Assembly (NCBI RefSeq): GCF_943372915.1
Contig: NZ_CALSAN010000007.1
Location: 95,282 to 159,281 of the forward strand
Source: Ferrovibrio terrae_A
GTDB lineage: Bacteria > Pseudomonadota > Alphaproteobacteria > Ferrovibrionales > Ferrovibrionaceae
DNA: 64,000 nt
Reading direction: 5' to 3'
Shown piece after piece: positions 8,156-17,131 of the stretch (position 1 is the first letter of the stretch; each line of letters opens with the position of its first letter). The position numbers and the translations under genes were made by a program. A model generated the notes under the pieces. That model saw only the letters and a program-made list of their open reading frames with translations. It searched no databases and was not told the origin of the DNA.

Positions 8156-9109
8156 ATGAATTTGTCCGCCCTCGACCTCAACCTGCTGGTGGCGCTGGAT
8201 GCGCTGGTGAGCGAGGCGCATGTCGGCCGCGCCGCCCTGCGCATCGGCCTGTCGCAGCCGGCGATGAGCCACGCGCTGCGCCGGCTGCGCGAGATTCTGC
8301 ACGATCCGCTGCTGGTGCGGGTCGGTCCCGGCATGGAACTGACACCACGAGCACAGGGCCTGCGCGCGCCCCTGAAGCAGACGCTGGAGAGTGTGCGCGG
8401 GCTGTTCGTCGCCGATGGCTTCGATCCGGCCAGCAGCACGCGGCGCTTCGCGCTGATGATCCCCGACTACATCATCAATTTCGTGCTGCCGCCGCTGGTC
8501 GGCCGCATCGCCGCCGAGGCGCCGGGCGTGCGGCTGGACGTAACGCCGTGGCGCGGCGCACCGCTGCAGGCGAGCGGCGCCATCGCGCCCGACATCGCCC
8601 GCCGCATCGACTTCGCCTTCAACTGCCGGCCCGGTGCCCTGCCCGGCTTCCATCGCCAGCGCCTGTTCGGCGATGTCGACATGCTGGCGGTGCGACGCGG
8701 ACATCCGCAGGCGGCGAGGCTGAAGCAGATGAAGGTTTTCCTCGCTGCCCGCCATGTGGCGGTGATCGGCCGCGGCCAGGACGAAGACCTGATCGACAGC
8801 TGGCTGCAGCAGCAGGGCATTCAGCGCCGCATTGCGCTGTCCGTGCCCAGCTACTTGCAAGCATTGCATACCGTGGCGCAGAGCGACCTGGTCGCCTTCG
8901 TGCCGGGCCGGCTGATCGCCAGCCTGAGCCGGCAGCTCGATCTGGTGGCGCTGGCCCCGCCGCTGCAGCCCGAGGGCGATGAGGAATACCTGTTCTGGCC
9001 GGTGCGGCACCAGAACGACCCTGGCTCGCTGTGGCTGCGCCGCCATATCCTTGCCGTCGGCCGCGACCTGGACAAGCAGAAGCCCAAGACCGCTCAGGCG
9101 CGCCGCTAA
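8156..9109 (+). CDS. LysR-family transcriptional regulator
   Basis: A 317-residue regulator. The N-terminal winged helix-turn-helix reads LDLNLLVALDALVSEAHVGR, then AALRIGLSQPAMSHALRRLR. The LVRVGPGMELTPRA segment then leads into the periplasmic-binding-protein-like effector domain. The tone resembles NodD/PcaQ-like or aromatic-compound LysR proteins, but the inducer is unknown. The ATG at 8156 aligns with the usual MNLSALDLNLL start; an upstream in-frame ATG at 8138 is possible. It probably controls the divergent NTF2-like gene. Its stop codon overlaps that of the convergent Amt-kinase gene by four bases. Confidence 0.92.
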   Translation: MNLSALDLNLLVALDALVSEAHVGRAALRIGLSQPAMSHALRRLREILHDPLLVRVGPGMELTPRAQGLRAPLKQTLESVRGLFVADGFDPASSTRRFALMIPDYIINFVLPPLVGRIAAEAPGVRLDVTPWRGAPLQASGAIAPDIARRIDFAFNCRPGALPGFHRQRLFGDVDMLAVRRGHPQAARLKQMKVFLAARHVAVIGRGQDEDLIDSWLQQQGIQRRIALSVPSYLQALHTVAQSDLVAFVPGRLIASLSRQLDLVALAPPLQPEGDEEYLFWPVRHQNDPGSLWLRRHILAVGRDLDKQKPKTAQARR

Positions 9110-11244
9110 TCCGCCGCCCGTGCATCGGCGGCGATCGCCGGCAGCTGGCGCACGCGACTGCGTGGAAAACGCAGCGTCACGCTGGTGCCTTCGCCCTCGC
9201 GGCTGTCGATGGTGATTGAGCCGCCATGTAGCCGCATCAGCGCCTGCACCAGCGGCAGGCCGAGACCGGTGCCGCCATAGGACTTGTTCATGTGGTGATG
9301 CAGCTGCACGAAGGGTTCGAGCGCGCGTGGCACATCCTCGCGCTTCATGCCGATGCCGGTATCGCTGACCGTGATCGCCAGCCGGCCATCGTCCTCCTGC
9401 TGCACGGCGAGGCTGACACTGCCGCCCGGCGGCGTGAATTTCACCGCATTGCCGAGCAGGTTGAGCAGCATCTGCCGCACGGCGCGTTCGTCTGCCAGCA
9501 GGTAAGGCAGCAGATCGGGGAAGCTGCCGCGCAGGCTGACACTGGCAGCCGAGGCGCGTTCACGCATCAGACGCAAGGCAGCCTCGGCATGCTCATGCAC
9601 ATCCATCTCGACATCATGCAGCTCGACGCGGCCGGCCTCGATGCGGGTATGGTCGAGCAGGTCGTTGACCAGGCTGAGCAGGTGGCGACCGCTGGCCAGG
9701 ATGTCGCTGGCGTAATCCTTGTAGCGCGGATCGCCGAGATGGCCGAACAGCTCGTTGGTGAGAATCTCGGAAAAGCCGATCACGGCATTCAGCGGCGTGC
9801 GCAGTTCGTGGCTCATACTGGCGAGGAAGGCCGACTTGGCATTGCTGGCCTCCTCGGCGGCCTGCTTGGCGCGCTTGAGATCCTCGATGGCGCGGCGCAG
9901 CGCATCGGCATCGCGGGTGACGCGGGCGATCACACGGTTGTACTGCAGCGCAATGGTCTCGACCTCGGAACCGACGACGACGCGCACCGGCTGGTCGAAG
10001 CGCCCCTCGCGGCGCTGGCGCTCCATGTCGCCGACCAGATCGAGCATGGCCGAGCCGGCGCCATGTTCGGCCTGGTTGAGGCCGATGGCCTCGGCCTCGC
10101 TGGTGACACGCAGCGGCACCGCCATGTTGATCAGCCGCAGCAGGATATAGGTGACACCGAAGCCATAGACGGCAGCGGCGGCGCAGCCGAGCAGCTGGAT
10201 GCCGAACTGGGTGAAGCGGTCATGCTGTACAGGCCAGCCGGCCGGGTCGCCGAAGATTGCCACCGCCAGCGTGCCCCAGATGCCGGCGCACAGATGCACC
10301 GGCACGGCGCCAACCGCATCGTCGATCTTCCAGCGTTCCAGCAGCTCGGCACCGGCAATCGCCACGCCGCCGCCGACGGCGCCGATGATGACGGCGCCGA
10401 GCCCCGAGGTGTTGTGGCAGTTGGCGGTGATCGCCACCAGGCCGGCCAGCGTGCCATTGAGGAAATCCTCAACGCGGATCTTGTCATACAGCAGCTGCGA
10501 CAGGATCAGGTTGGCGACACCGCCGGCACAGCCGCCCAGCGTGGTGTTGATCAGGATGGAGGGCACACTCTCGTTCAGCGCCAGGGTCGAGCCGCCGTTG
10601 AAGCCGAACCAGCCGAACCACAGCAGCATGACGCCGAGTGTCGACATCACCAGGTCATGGCCCCGCATGCTGGGCTGGCCGGGCAGGAAGCGGCCGGTGC
10701 GCGGCCCGATGATCAGCACGGCGGCCAGCGAGACCCAGCCGCCGATCGAATGCACCACGCTGGAGCCGGCGAAATCGATGAAGCCAAGCTGCGCCAGCCA
10801 GCCGCTGCTGCCGCCGAACTGGCCAGTATTCCAGGCCCAGTTGGCATAGACCGGATAGATCAGGCTCGAGATCACGATGGTGATGGCGATGTAGCTGGCA
10901 AAGCTGACCCGTTCGGCCACCGCGCCCGACACTATGGTGGCCGAGGTGCCGCAGAACATCAGCTGGAACAGGAAGAAGACGCCGACCGCGATCTCGCCGC
11001 GGGCATCGAACAGCCAGTGGGTGGCCCCGATCCAGCCATTGCCGGCCCCGAAGGCGAAGGCGAAACCAAAGGCCCAGAACAGCAGGGCGGCGATGCAGAA
11101 ATCGGCCAGGTTCTTCAACGCCACGTTGATACTGTTCTTGGCGCGCACGAAGCCGCTTTCCAGGCAACAGAAGCCGGCCTGCATGGTGAAGATCATGCAG
11201 GTGGCGATAACGATCCAGACGATGTCGATGCGATCAGGGGTCAT
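9106..11244 (-). CDS. Ammonium transporter-histidine kinase fusion (Amt-HK)
   Basis: A 712-residue fusion. Residues 1 to about 375 are a complete Amt/Mep/Rh channel with some eleven membrane helices. Both pore histidines appear to be present: H165 in SSVVHSIGG and H317 in AVPVHLCAG. Residues 380-470 form a charged coiled-coil linker (RAIEDLKRAKQAAEEASNAK). Residues 471-540 are a HisKA domain with the phosphoacceptor H479 in ASMSHELRTPLNAVIGF. Residues 580-695 are a HATPase domain with the N box LLNLLGNAVKFTPP, VSDTGIGM and GGTGLGLPL. It should sense ammonium through or at the channel and phosphorylate an unknown partner. No response regulator, glnK or glnB is adjacent. Ks-Amt5 of Kuenenia is the known precedent. 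Confidence 0.93.
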   Translation of the reverse strand: MTPDRIDIVWIVIATCMIFTMQAGFCCLESGFVRAKNSINVALKNLADFCIAALLFWAFGFAFAFGAGNGWIGATHWLFDARGEIAVGVFFLFQLMFCGTSATIVSGAVAERVSFASYIAITIVISSLIYPVYANWAWNTGQFGGSSGWLAQLGFIDFAGSSVVHSIGGWVSLAAVLIIGPRTGRFLPGQPSMRGHDLVMSTLGVMLLWFGWFGFNGGSTLALNESVPSILINTTLGGCAGGVANLILSQLLYDKIRVEDFLNGTLAGLVAITANCHNTSGLGAVIIGAVGGGVAIAGAELLERWKIDDAVGAVPVHLCAGIWGTLAVAIFGDPAGWPVQHDRFTQFGIQLLGCAAAAVYGFGVTYILLRLINMAVPLRVTSEAEAIGLNQAEHGAGSAMLDLVGDMERQRREGRFDQPVRVVVGSEVETIALQYNRVIARVTRDADALRRAIEDLKRAKQAAEEASNAKSAFLASMSHELRTPLNAVIGFSEILTNELFGHLGDPRYKDYASDILASGRHLLSLVNDLLDHTRIEAGRVELHDVEMDVHEHAEAALRLMRERASAASVSLRGSFPDLLPYLLADERAVRQMLLNLLGNAVKFTPPGGSVSLAVQQEDDGRLAITVSDTGIGMKREDVPRALEPFVQLHHHMNKSYGGTGLGLPLVQALMRLHGGSITIDSREGEGTSVTLRFPRSRVRQLPAIAADARAAD

Positions 11245-11304
11245 GCGGGCCTGACCAATAGAGAAAGCAAGAGCCGTACCATGCCGAATCAGCGATTCCC
11301 GCGC

Positions 11305-11332
11305 TTGTACGGGGCACCGGCATGCCTATATT
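11305..11332 (+). promoter_or_regulatory. Candidate sigma-70-type promoter
   Basis: TTGTAC at 11305-11310 and TATATT at 11327-11332 are separated by 16 bases, about 100 bases upstream of the thioredoxin/TPR gene. The gap between the divergent Amt-kinase start and this gene is 185 bases and I see no other feature in it. Assignment is by pattern only. Confidence 0.4.
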
Positions 11333-11429
11333 TTCACCATGGCTGTCGGCATTTGCAGCGTGGGCTGTTGGCTTTTGCCGCCTGCGCCCTTATCTCTGGT
11401 CCCGACAGCAAACCCCTTTTCAAGCGACG

Positions 11430-12416
11430 ATGACCGCCATGGACCTTTCGCCCAAATCTCCCGCCAGCTTGCCAGGCCTGACCGGACTGACCGCGTCCGC
11501 CGGGACACCTCCCAGTGCAGCACCCGCTGCGGCTGCAGACCTGATCAAGGATGTCGACATCACCACCTTCATGGAAGACGTGGTGCAGGCCTCGATGAAG
11601 CAGCCGGTGCTGGTCGACTTCTGGGCGCCGTGGTGCGGCCCCTGCAAGCAGCTGACCCCGGCGCTGGAAAAGCTGGTCAAGGCGGCGAACGGCAAGCTGC
11701 GCCTGGTCAAGATCAATGTCGACGATCCGAAGAACCAGCCGCTGGCCCAGCAGCTGCGCATCCAGTCGATCCCGGCGGTCTATGCCTTCTCGCAGGGCCA
11801 GCCGGTGGATGGCTTCGTCGGCGCGCTGCCGGAAAGCCAGCTGAAGAAATTCGTCGAAGGCCTGCCGGGCGCCGGCGCCATCGAGGATACCGCCGCCGAA
11901 GCCATCGAGGCCGGCAAGACCGCGCTTGCCGCCCAGGCCTGGGAAGATGCCGCCACGGCGTTTTCCACCGCACTGGGCACCGAGCCGGAAAACATCTCGG
12001 CCCTGGGCGGCCTGGCCCGCGCACTGATCGGCATGGGCGAAGTCGAAGAAGCCAAGGAAATCCTCGGCCAGATTCCGCCCGACAAGGCCGAGCATGCCGA
12101 TGTGGTGGCTGCGCGCTCCGCACTCGAACTGCTGGAAGCCGGCAGCCAGGCGGCGGGCAACCTGAAGCCGCTGGAAGCCGCCGTCGCCGCCAATCCGAAC
12201 GATCACCAGGCGCGGCTGGACTATGCCGTGGCGCTGCATGGCGCCGGCCAGCAGGCCGAGGCAATCGACCAATTGCTGGATATCGTCAAGCGTGACCGCA
12301 AATGGAACGACGAGGCCGCCCGCAAGCAGCTGGTGAAGATCTTCGAGGCGATGGGCCCGATGGATCCGGTGGTGGTGGATGCGCGCCGCCGGCTGTCGTC
12401 GATCCTGTTCGCCTGA
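11430..12416 (+). CDS. Thioredoxin-domain / TPR co-chaperone (YbbN/CnoX-like)
   Basis: A 328-residue protein. After a low-complexity Ala/Pro-rich N-terminus it has a thioredoxin domain with VLVDFWAPWCGPCKQL (active site WCGPC, about residues 68-72) and IQSIPAVYAF. The C-terminal half is a TPR-like helical repeat (EAGKTALAAQAWEDAATAF onward; LDYAVALHGAGQQAEAIDQL near the end). This is the arrangement of YbbN/CnoX, a redox-linked holdase for GroEL and DnaK. Unlike the E. coli protein, both active-site cysteines are present, as is usual in alphaproteobacteria. Starts at 11430 and 11439 are both possible. The LON-domain gene follows two bases after the stop. Confidence 0.88.
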   Translation: MTAMDLSPKSPASLPGLTGLTASAGTPPSAAPAAAADLIKDVDITTFMEDVVQASMKQPVLVDFWAPWCGPCKQLTPALEKLVKAANGKLRLVKINVDDPKNQPLAQQLRIQSIPAVYAFSQGQPVDGFVGALPESQLKKFVEGLPGAGAIEDTAAEAIEAGKTALAAQAWEDAATAFSTALGTEPENISALGGLARALIGMGEVEEAKEILGQIPPDKAEHADVVAARSALELLEAGSQAAGNLKPLEAAVAANPNDHQARLDYAVALHGAGQQAEAIDQLLDIVKRDRKWNDEAARKQLVKIFEAMGPMDPVVVDARRRLSSILFA

Positions 12417-12418
12417 GC

Positions 12419-13114
12419 ATGGGCGGCTCGATGCACGAGTCTCAATGCCCGGCGAGCATCGATGAGCTGAGCCGAACGATCCCGATCTTTACGCTGAACG
12501 GCGTGCTGCTGCTGCCGCGCGGCTTGTTGCCGCTCAACATCTTCGAGCCGCGCTATCTGGCGATGACGCGCGCGGCCCTCGATGGCACCAAGCTGATCGG
12601 CATGATCCAGCCGACCCAGAGCACGGGCCTGCCCGGCCAGTCACCGCGCAACAGCGCTGATATCTACACGGTCGGCTGTGTCGGCAAGATCGTGTCGGCC
12701 ACCGAGAGCGATGACGGCCGCATCCTGCTGACGCTGAAAGGCCTGTGCCGTTTCCAGGTGGCGCGCGAAGTTGAAGCCGGCACGGCCTATCGCCAGGTCG
12801 AGGCCGACTATGCCAGTTATGCCGCCGACATGACCGCGGCGCAGGACGGGCTATGCGAACGCGAGCGCCTGATCTATGCGCTGCGCGCCTATTGCACCCG
12901 CCACAACCTGCCGGCCGACTGGGATTCGATCACGGCAGTGAACGACGATCTGCTGGTCCATTCGCTGGCGATGATCTGCCCGTTCAGCGCCGGCGAGAAA
13001 CAGGCCCTGCTGGAAGCCCCCGATTTCAAGGCCCGCGCCGCCATGCTGGTGTCGCTGCTGGAAATGGCCCTGCTGGATGGCAGCACCCTGCCGCGCGGCG
13101 CGAAGCCGAATTGA
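12419..13114 (+). CDS. LON-type substrate-binding (LAN) domain protein
   Basis: A 231-residue protein that contains only the N-terminal substrate-binding domain of Lon protease (PUA-like), without ATPase or protease domains. The diagnostic start is RTIPIFTLNGVLLLPRGLLP followed by LNIFEPRYLAM. GRILLTLKGLCRFQVAREVE in the middle marks the core fold. Such stand-alone LAN proteins are common in alphaproteobacteria between a thioredoxin/TPR gene and a Trm112-like gene, as here. Their partner is unknown. The ATG lies two bases after the previous stop, so the gene is cotranscribed. Confidence 0.87.
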   Translation: MGGSMHESQCPASIDELSRTIPIFTLNGVLLLPRGLLPLNIFEPRYLAMTRAALDGTKLIGMIQPTQSTGLPGQSPRNSADIYTVGCVGKIVSATESDDGRILLTLKGLCRFQVAREVEAGTAYRQVEADYASYAADMTAAQDGLCERERLIYALRAYCTRHNLPADWDSITAVNDDLLVHSLAMICPFSAGEKQALLEAPDFKARAAMLVSLLEMALLDGSTLPRGAKPN

Positions 13115-13123
13115 GAGGCCGTG

Positions 13124-13327
13124 ATGAGCGAACCCACACAGACATCCGCACCGGTTGATCCCAAGCTGCTCGAACTGCTGGTCTGCCCGGTAACCAAGGG
13201 CCAACTGGTCTATGACCGCGCCCGCAACGAACTGGTGAGCGAAAAGGCCGGCTTGGCCTTTCCGATCCGCGACGGCATCCCGATCATGCTGGTGGATGAA
13301 GCGCGCCAGATCGACGACACCCCCTGA
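13124..13327 (+). CDS. Trm112-family protein (UPF0434/YcaR-like)
   Basis: A 67-residue protein containing LLELLVCPVTKGQLVYDR and LAFPIRDGIPIMLVDEARQI, the hallmark of the short bacterial Trm112/YcaR family. In eukaryotes Trm112 activates methyltransferases; the bacterial role is unproven. Only one of the zinc-ligand cysteines is present (the second position of CPVC is Thr-Lys here), so it probably does not bind zinc. GAGAGG ends five bases before ATG 13124, deciding against the GTG at 13121. It sits nine bases after the LON-domain gene. Confidence 0.86.
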   Translation: MSEPTQTSAPVDPKLLELLVCPVTKGQLVYDRARNELVSEKAGLAFPIRDGIPIMLVDEARQIDDTP

Positions 13328-13328
13328 C

Positions 13329-13745
13329 ATGGCATCTGTGCCAAGCGGGATGAACCCGCAGTCGCTGTATCAGCAGGCCGGCCGCCCGGCTTGCACCGAT
13401 GTGCGCTATGTCTCGGCCGAAAAGCGGCTTGAGGTCGTCTATGCCGACGGCAAGAGCTTTGCCTTCACCGCGGAGTTCCTGCGCATCGAAAGTCCGTCAG
13501 CCGAGGTACAGGGCCATGGCGCCGGGCAGAAGACCCTGGTGCCCGGCCGCCGCCATGTCGGCATCATCGGCATCGAGCCGGTCGGCACCTATGCGCTGCG
13601 GCTCAAATTCGACGACCTGCACGATACCGGACTGTACAGCTGGGAATGGTTCTACGACCGCGGCCATGACCAGGATGCGCTGTGGCAGGACTACCTCAAA
13701 CGCCTGGAGGCGCGCGGCCTCAGCCGCGATCCGCGCGCCAGGTAG
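13329..13745 (+). CDS. DUF971 (gamma-butyrobetaine hydroxylase-like N-terminal) domain protein
   Basis: A 138-residue single-domain protein. Typical DUF971 segments are VRYVSAEKRLEVVYADGKSF, FTAEFLRIESPSAEVQGHG, VGIIGIEPVGTYALRLKFDD and HDTGLYSWEWFYD. This domain is found at the N-terminus of gamma-butyrobetaine hydroxylases and alone in bacteria, often beside Fe-S or folate genes. A stand-alone role is not established. It is the last gene of the 11430-13745 operon (start one base after the Trm112 stop) and ends five bases from the convergent UbiH-like gene. Confidence 0.88.
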   Translation: MASVPSGMNPQSLYQQAGRPACTDVRYVSAEKRLEVVYADGKSFAFTAEFLRIESPSAEVQGHGAGQKTLVPGRRHVGIIGIEPVGTYALRLKFDDLHDTGLYSWEWFYDRGHDQDALWQDYLKRLEARGLSRDPRAR

Positions 13746-13750
13746 AGCCC

Positions 13751-15010
13751 CTATATCGCCTCACCCTTCAGCAGGCGCGGCAGGCGGCCGATGTCGCCCA
13801 TGGCATGGCGCATGAACAGTTTCTTGAGCGGCCCGATGCGGTTGACCACGCCCAGGCCAAGATCGCGGGCGAGCCGCAGTGGCGCGATGTCGTTGGAGAA
13901 CAGCCGGGTGAGGCCATCGGTGACAGCCCCGAGCACGACGTTGTCGACCCGGCGCCAGCGTTCGTAGCGCTCCAGCACATCGACACGGCCGATATCGAGA
14001 CCGAGCCGGCGCGCCTCAACCACCGCCTCAGTGAGGGCTGCAATGTCGCGCAGGCCCAGATTGAGCCCCTGCCCGGCAATCGGATGGATGCCATGGGCCG
14101 CATCACCGATCAGCGCCATACGATGGCCGCTGTAGCGGGTGGCCAGCATGAAACTGAGCGGATAGGACCAGCGCGGGCCAACTACGTCGCAGGCGCCATA
14201 GCCGGTGCCGAAGCGCTGGCGCATCTCGGCCACGAAACCCGCATCATCCAGCGCCATGATGGCGGCGGCGCGTTCGGTCGGCTCGGTCCAGACCAGTGAC
14301 GACCGATGCGCGCCTTGTGCATCGTCGGTCATCGGCAAAATCGCAAACGGCCCGGCCGGCAGGAAACGTTCCTGTGCCACACCATCATGCGGCAAAGCAT
14401 GCTGCACGGTGCAGACGATGCCAGTCTGGTCATAGGCCCAGTCGATGGTGCGGATGCCGGCATCGCGGCGGATGACAGACTGGCGGCCATCGGCGCCGAT
14501 CACCAGCCGGGCACGGATCTGCCGGCCATTGTCGAGGTCGAGCACCGCCGGCGCGCCGGAACCCGGTTCGCCATAGCTGATCTGCCGCGCCCTCATCGGC
14601 GCGATGAGTTCCAGGTTCGGCGTATCGGCGATGGCCGCCTGCTGGGCCAGGCGCATGACCCGATTCTCGACCAGATAGCCGAACGGGTCGCTGCCCAGGT
14701 CGCTGTGGTCGTAATGCAGGAACAGCAGCGAGTCGCCATCCGAGACCCGGATGTCCCACATCGGCTGGGCATCGCTCACATGGCGCCACAGGCCGATGGC
14801 ATCCAGCATGCGCTGGGACGCCAACGCGATGGCCGAAACCCGCCCGTCGAACCCGGCCGCCGTGGCCCGGACCGGATCCTCGCGGTCGATCACCGCCACC
14901 GAAATGCCGTGCCGGGCCAAGGCGATGGCCTGGGTCAGCCCGTTCAGGCCGCCACCGATCACGGCAACGTCGAACAACTCGGCAGGAACAGCAGCAGGGT
15001 CCGGTGTCAT
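13751..15010 (-). CDS. UbiH/UbiF/VisC/COQ6-family FAD-dependent hydroxylase
   Basis: A 419-residue flavoprotein. The FAD ADP-binding motif is FDVAVIGGGLNGLTQAIALA, the middle DG motif is LVIGADGRQSVIRR, and the C-terminal motif is MALIGDAAHGIHPIAGQGLN. These three together define class A flavin hydroxylases of the ubiquinone type. The likely job is one of the ring hydroxylations of ubiquinone biosynthesis at the inner membrane, which alphaproteobacteria carry out with one to three such enzymes; the regiospecificity cannot be told. The start at 15008-15010 gives MTPDPAAVPAELFDVAV. It stands alone and is divergent from the VWA gene. Confidence 0.87.
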   Translation of the reverse strand: MTPDPAAVPAELFDVAVIGGGLNGLTQAIALARHGISVAVIDREDPVRATAAGFDGRVSAIALASQRMLDAIGLWRHVSDAQPMWDIRVSDGDSLLFLHYDHSDLGSDPFGYLVENRVMRLAQQAAIADTPNLELIAPMRARQISYGEPGSGAPAVLDLDNGRQIRARLVIGADGRQSVIRRDAGIRTIDWAYDQTGIVCTVQHALPHDGVAQERFLPAGPFAILPMTDDAQGAHRSSLVWTEPTERAAAIMALDDAGFVAEMRQRFGTGYGACDVVGPRWSYPLSFMLATRYSGHRMALIGDAAHGIHPIAGQGLNLGLRDIAALTEAVVEARRLGLDIGRVDVLERYERWRRVDNVVLGAVTDGLTRLFSNDIAPLRLARDLGLGVVNRIGPLKKLFMRHAMGDIGRLPRLLKGEAI

Positions 15011-15132
15011 GGCCGACATCCTCGGCACCTGCCTGGGTCTTGTCCAGCGCCGGGCCGGATTCGGCCAGGCAAAGAGACGTTTTGCCGCAATTTGCTTGGA
15101 CGCGGGCCACGGCACGTACTAGCCTTGGAGCC

Positions 15133-15993
15133 ATGCCGTTCAAGCCGCTGACCGTCCTGGTTCTGGCCTGGCTGACGGGCCTGCCGCTGGCCACCCTGCC
15201 TGTACCGGGACGGGCCGCAGAGCAGATGCCCGTCGATCTTGAATTGGTGCTCGCCGTCGACATTTCCGGCTCCATCGATGCCGATGAGGCCAAGCTGCAG
15301 CGCGAGGGCTATGCCCGCGCCCTGATCGACAAGGATGTGATCAAGGCGATCAGGGGCGGCATCCATGGCAAGATTGCCATCGCCTATTTCGACTGGTCGG
15401 ACTCCTATGTGCAGAACGACATTCTCGACTGGACCCTGATCCATGACGAGGCCAGTGCGCAGGCCGTGTCGCGCCGCCTGCTGGAACAGCAGACACGCAC
15501 GGCACGTCGCACCAGCATTTCCGGCGCCATCAACCACGCCATTCCGCGCTTCGGCAGCGGCCCCTATAAGGGTGTGCGCAAGGTGCTGGATATCTCGGGC
15601 GACGGGCCGAACAACGACGGCGGCCCGATCGACCTGGCCCGCGACAAGGCACTGGCCGCCGGCATTGTCATCAACGGCCTGCCGATCATGAATGGCAAGG
15701 TGAACACCTGGGGCTTCCCAGTGCTGGAAGACCTCGACCGTTATTTCGAGGGCTGCGTGATCGGCGGTCCCGGCTCTTTCGTGGTGGTGGCCGAGGGCTT
15801 CAACACCTTCCATGAGGCGGTGCGGCGCAAGCTGATCCTGGAGATCGCCACCGCGCCGAGCGTGCCCCCGGCCTGGCAACGGATCGGCCCCCCCGTGACC
15901 CACAAGGCCCAGTCGGGCTACCGCTACCCCAAGGGCTGCGATATCGGCGAACGGCAAAGCCAGGAATTCTGGCGTCGCCGTTTCGACCAGTAG
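15133..15993 (+). CDS. DUF1194 family exported VWA-domain protein
   Basis: A 286-residue protein with a Sec signal peptide (PLTVLVLAWLTGLPLATL, cleavage probably after GRAA). It then has a von Willebrand A fold with the MIDAS motif VDISGSIDADEAKLQREGY (DxSxS) and the downstream ISGDGPNNDGG. DUF1194 proteins are periplasmic or secreted and widespread in alphaproteobacteria, with unknown function. The MIDAS suggests a divalent metal used for protein contact. The stop is followed by a 156-base gap before glpX, in which I see no convincing terminator. Confidence 0.88.
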   Translation: MPFKPLTVLVLAWLTGLPLATLPVPGRAAEQMPVDLELVLAVDISGSIDADEAKLQREGYARALIDKDVIKAIRGGIHGKIAIAYFDWSDSYVQNDILDWTLIHDEASAQAVSRRLLEQQTRTARRTSISGAINHAIPRFGSGPYKGVRKVLDISGDGPNNDGGPIDLARDKALAAGIVINGLPIMNGKVNTWGFPVLEDLDRYFEGCVIGGPGSFVVVAEGFNTFHEAVRRKLILEIATAPSVPPAWQRIGPPVTHKAQSGYRYPKGCDIGERQSQEFWRRRFDQ

Positions 15994-16149
15994 CCGGCAA
16001 ACCGCCCTGAACCGCTCAAAATCCGGCGCCGCCACCCCGGCCATGGCTTGGCCTCGCCCGGTTTTTGCCGTATTTCCAAGCAATAAACCGACCGGATAGA
16101 AAACCATCCCGGCCCGAGCCGATCTGACCCTTTCTTCGGAGTATCCCTG

Positions 16150-17112
16150 ATGACCACGCGCCCCGGTCCGTTCGACCGCGCCGATTTCCCGTTCGCGCTC
16201 CGCCTTGTCACCGAAGCCGCTGCCGTCGCCGCCCATGCCTGGGTCGGCCGCAGCGCCAAGGAAGACGGCGATGGCGCCGCCGTCGAGGCGATGCGCAAGG
16301 CGCTGGGCGAGATCAACATCAATGCCGTGGTGATGATCGGCGAAGGCGAGAAAGACAACGCCCCGCTGCTGTATCGCGGCGAACGCATCGGCAAGGGCGA
16401 GCCGGAAATCGAGATCGCCGTCGATCCGATCGAGGGCACCACCAACATGGCCAATGGCGTCGACAATTCGATGGCGGTGATGGCGCTGGCGCCGCGCGGC
16501 GCGATGTTCGATCTCGGCCCCAGCTTCTACATGGACAAGCTGGTGCTGCCGGCCGCCGCCAAGGGCAAGGTCGATCCGACCTGGCCGGTGAAAAAGAAAC
16601 TGGAAGCCCTGGCCTCGGCACTCAACAAGCCGGTGTCGGAGCTGCGCATCTTCGTGCTGAACCGCAAACGGCATCACGCGATGATCAAGGAGATTCATGA
16701 CGCCGGCGCGCGCACCGTGCTGCAGGAAAACGGCGATGTCGCCGGCGCCTTCATGGCGGTGCAAAAGAACAGCAGCGTCGATGCCCTGTTCGGCACCGGC
16801 GGCTCGCCCGAAGGCATCATCACCGCGATCTTCGTGCGTGCCATGGGCGGCGAATTCTTCGGCCGCGTCGACCCGCAGGGCGAGGAAGAAGCCGCCAAGG
16901 TGAAGGCCTTCGGCCTCGACAGCAGCAAGTGGATGTCGGGCGCGGAACTGGTGAAAAGCGACGATGCCGTTTTCGTCGCCACCGGCATCAATTCCGGACC
17001 GGTCTGCCGCGGCGTCACCATTGAACGCGGCATCGCCTCCACCCACAGCGTCATCCTGATGGCCAAGACCGGCGCGCGCCACGATATCTCCAGTCGCTTC
17101 CCCGTCGCCTGA
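16150..17112 (+). CDS. glpX: Class II fructose-1,6-bisphosphatase
   Basis: A 320-residue GlpX-type enzyme that hydrolyses fructose-1,6-bisphosphate to fructose-6-phosphate in gluconeogenesis and the Calvin cycle. Metal and substrate segments are clear: MIGEGEKDNAPLLYRGE, VDPIEGTTNMANG and GTGGSPEGIITAIFVRAMGG. Family length is 320-340. The start ATG follows a TCGGAG-like site. It is followed by pgm after 19 bases and then by pgi, so the three enzymes of late gluconeogenesis form one unit. The 156-base upstream gap should carry its promoter. Confidence 0.95.
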   Translation: MTTRPGPFDRADFPFALRLVTEAAAVAAHAWVGRSAKEDGDGAAVEAMRKALGEININAVVMIGEGEKDNAPLLYRGERIGKGEPEIEIAVDPIEGTTNMANGVDNSMAVMALAPRGAMFDLGPSFYMDKLVLPAAAKGKVDPTWPVKKKLEALASALNKPVSELRIFVLNRKRHHAMIKEIHDAGARTVLQENGDVAGAFMAVQKNSSVDALFGTGGSPEGIITAIFVRAMGGEFFGRVDPQGEEEAAKVKAFGLDSSKWMSGAELVKSDDAVFVATGINSGPVCRGVTIERGIASTHSVILMAKTGARHDISSRFPVA

Positions 17113-17131
17113 GCAACAGCAAGAGTCCCGC

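Noticed and set aside
9292..11433. A 713-codon open frame on the plus strand opposite the Amt-kinase gene
   Set aside because: It is rich in Gly, Ala, His and Gln with no recognisable family, and lies exactly opposite a well conserved gene. This is the usual shadow frame of a GC-rich gene.
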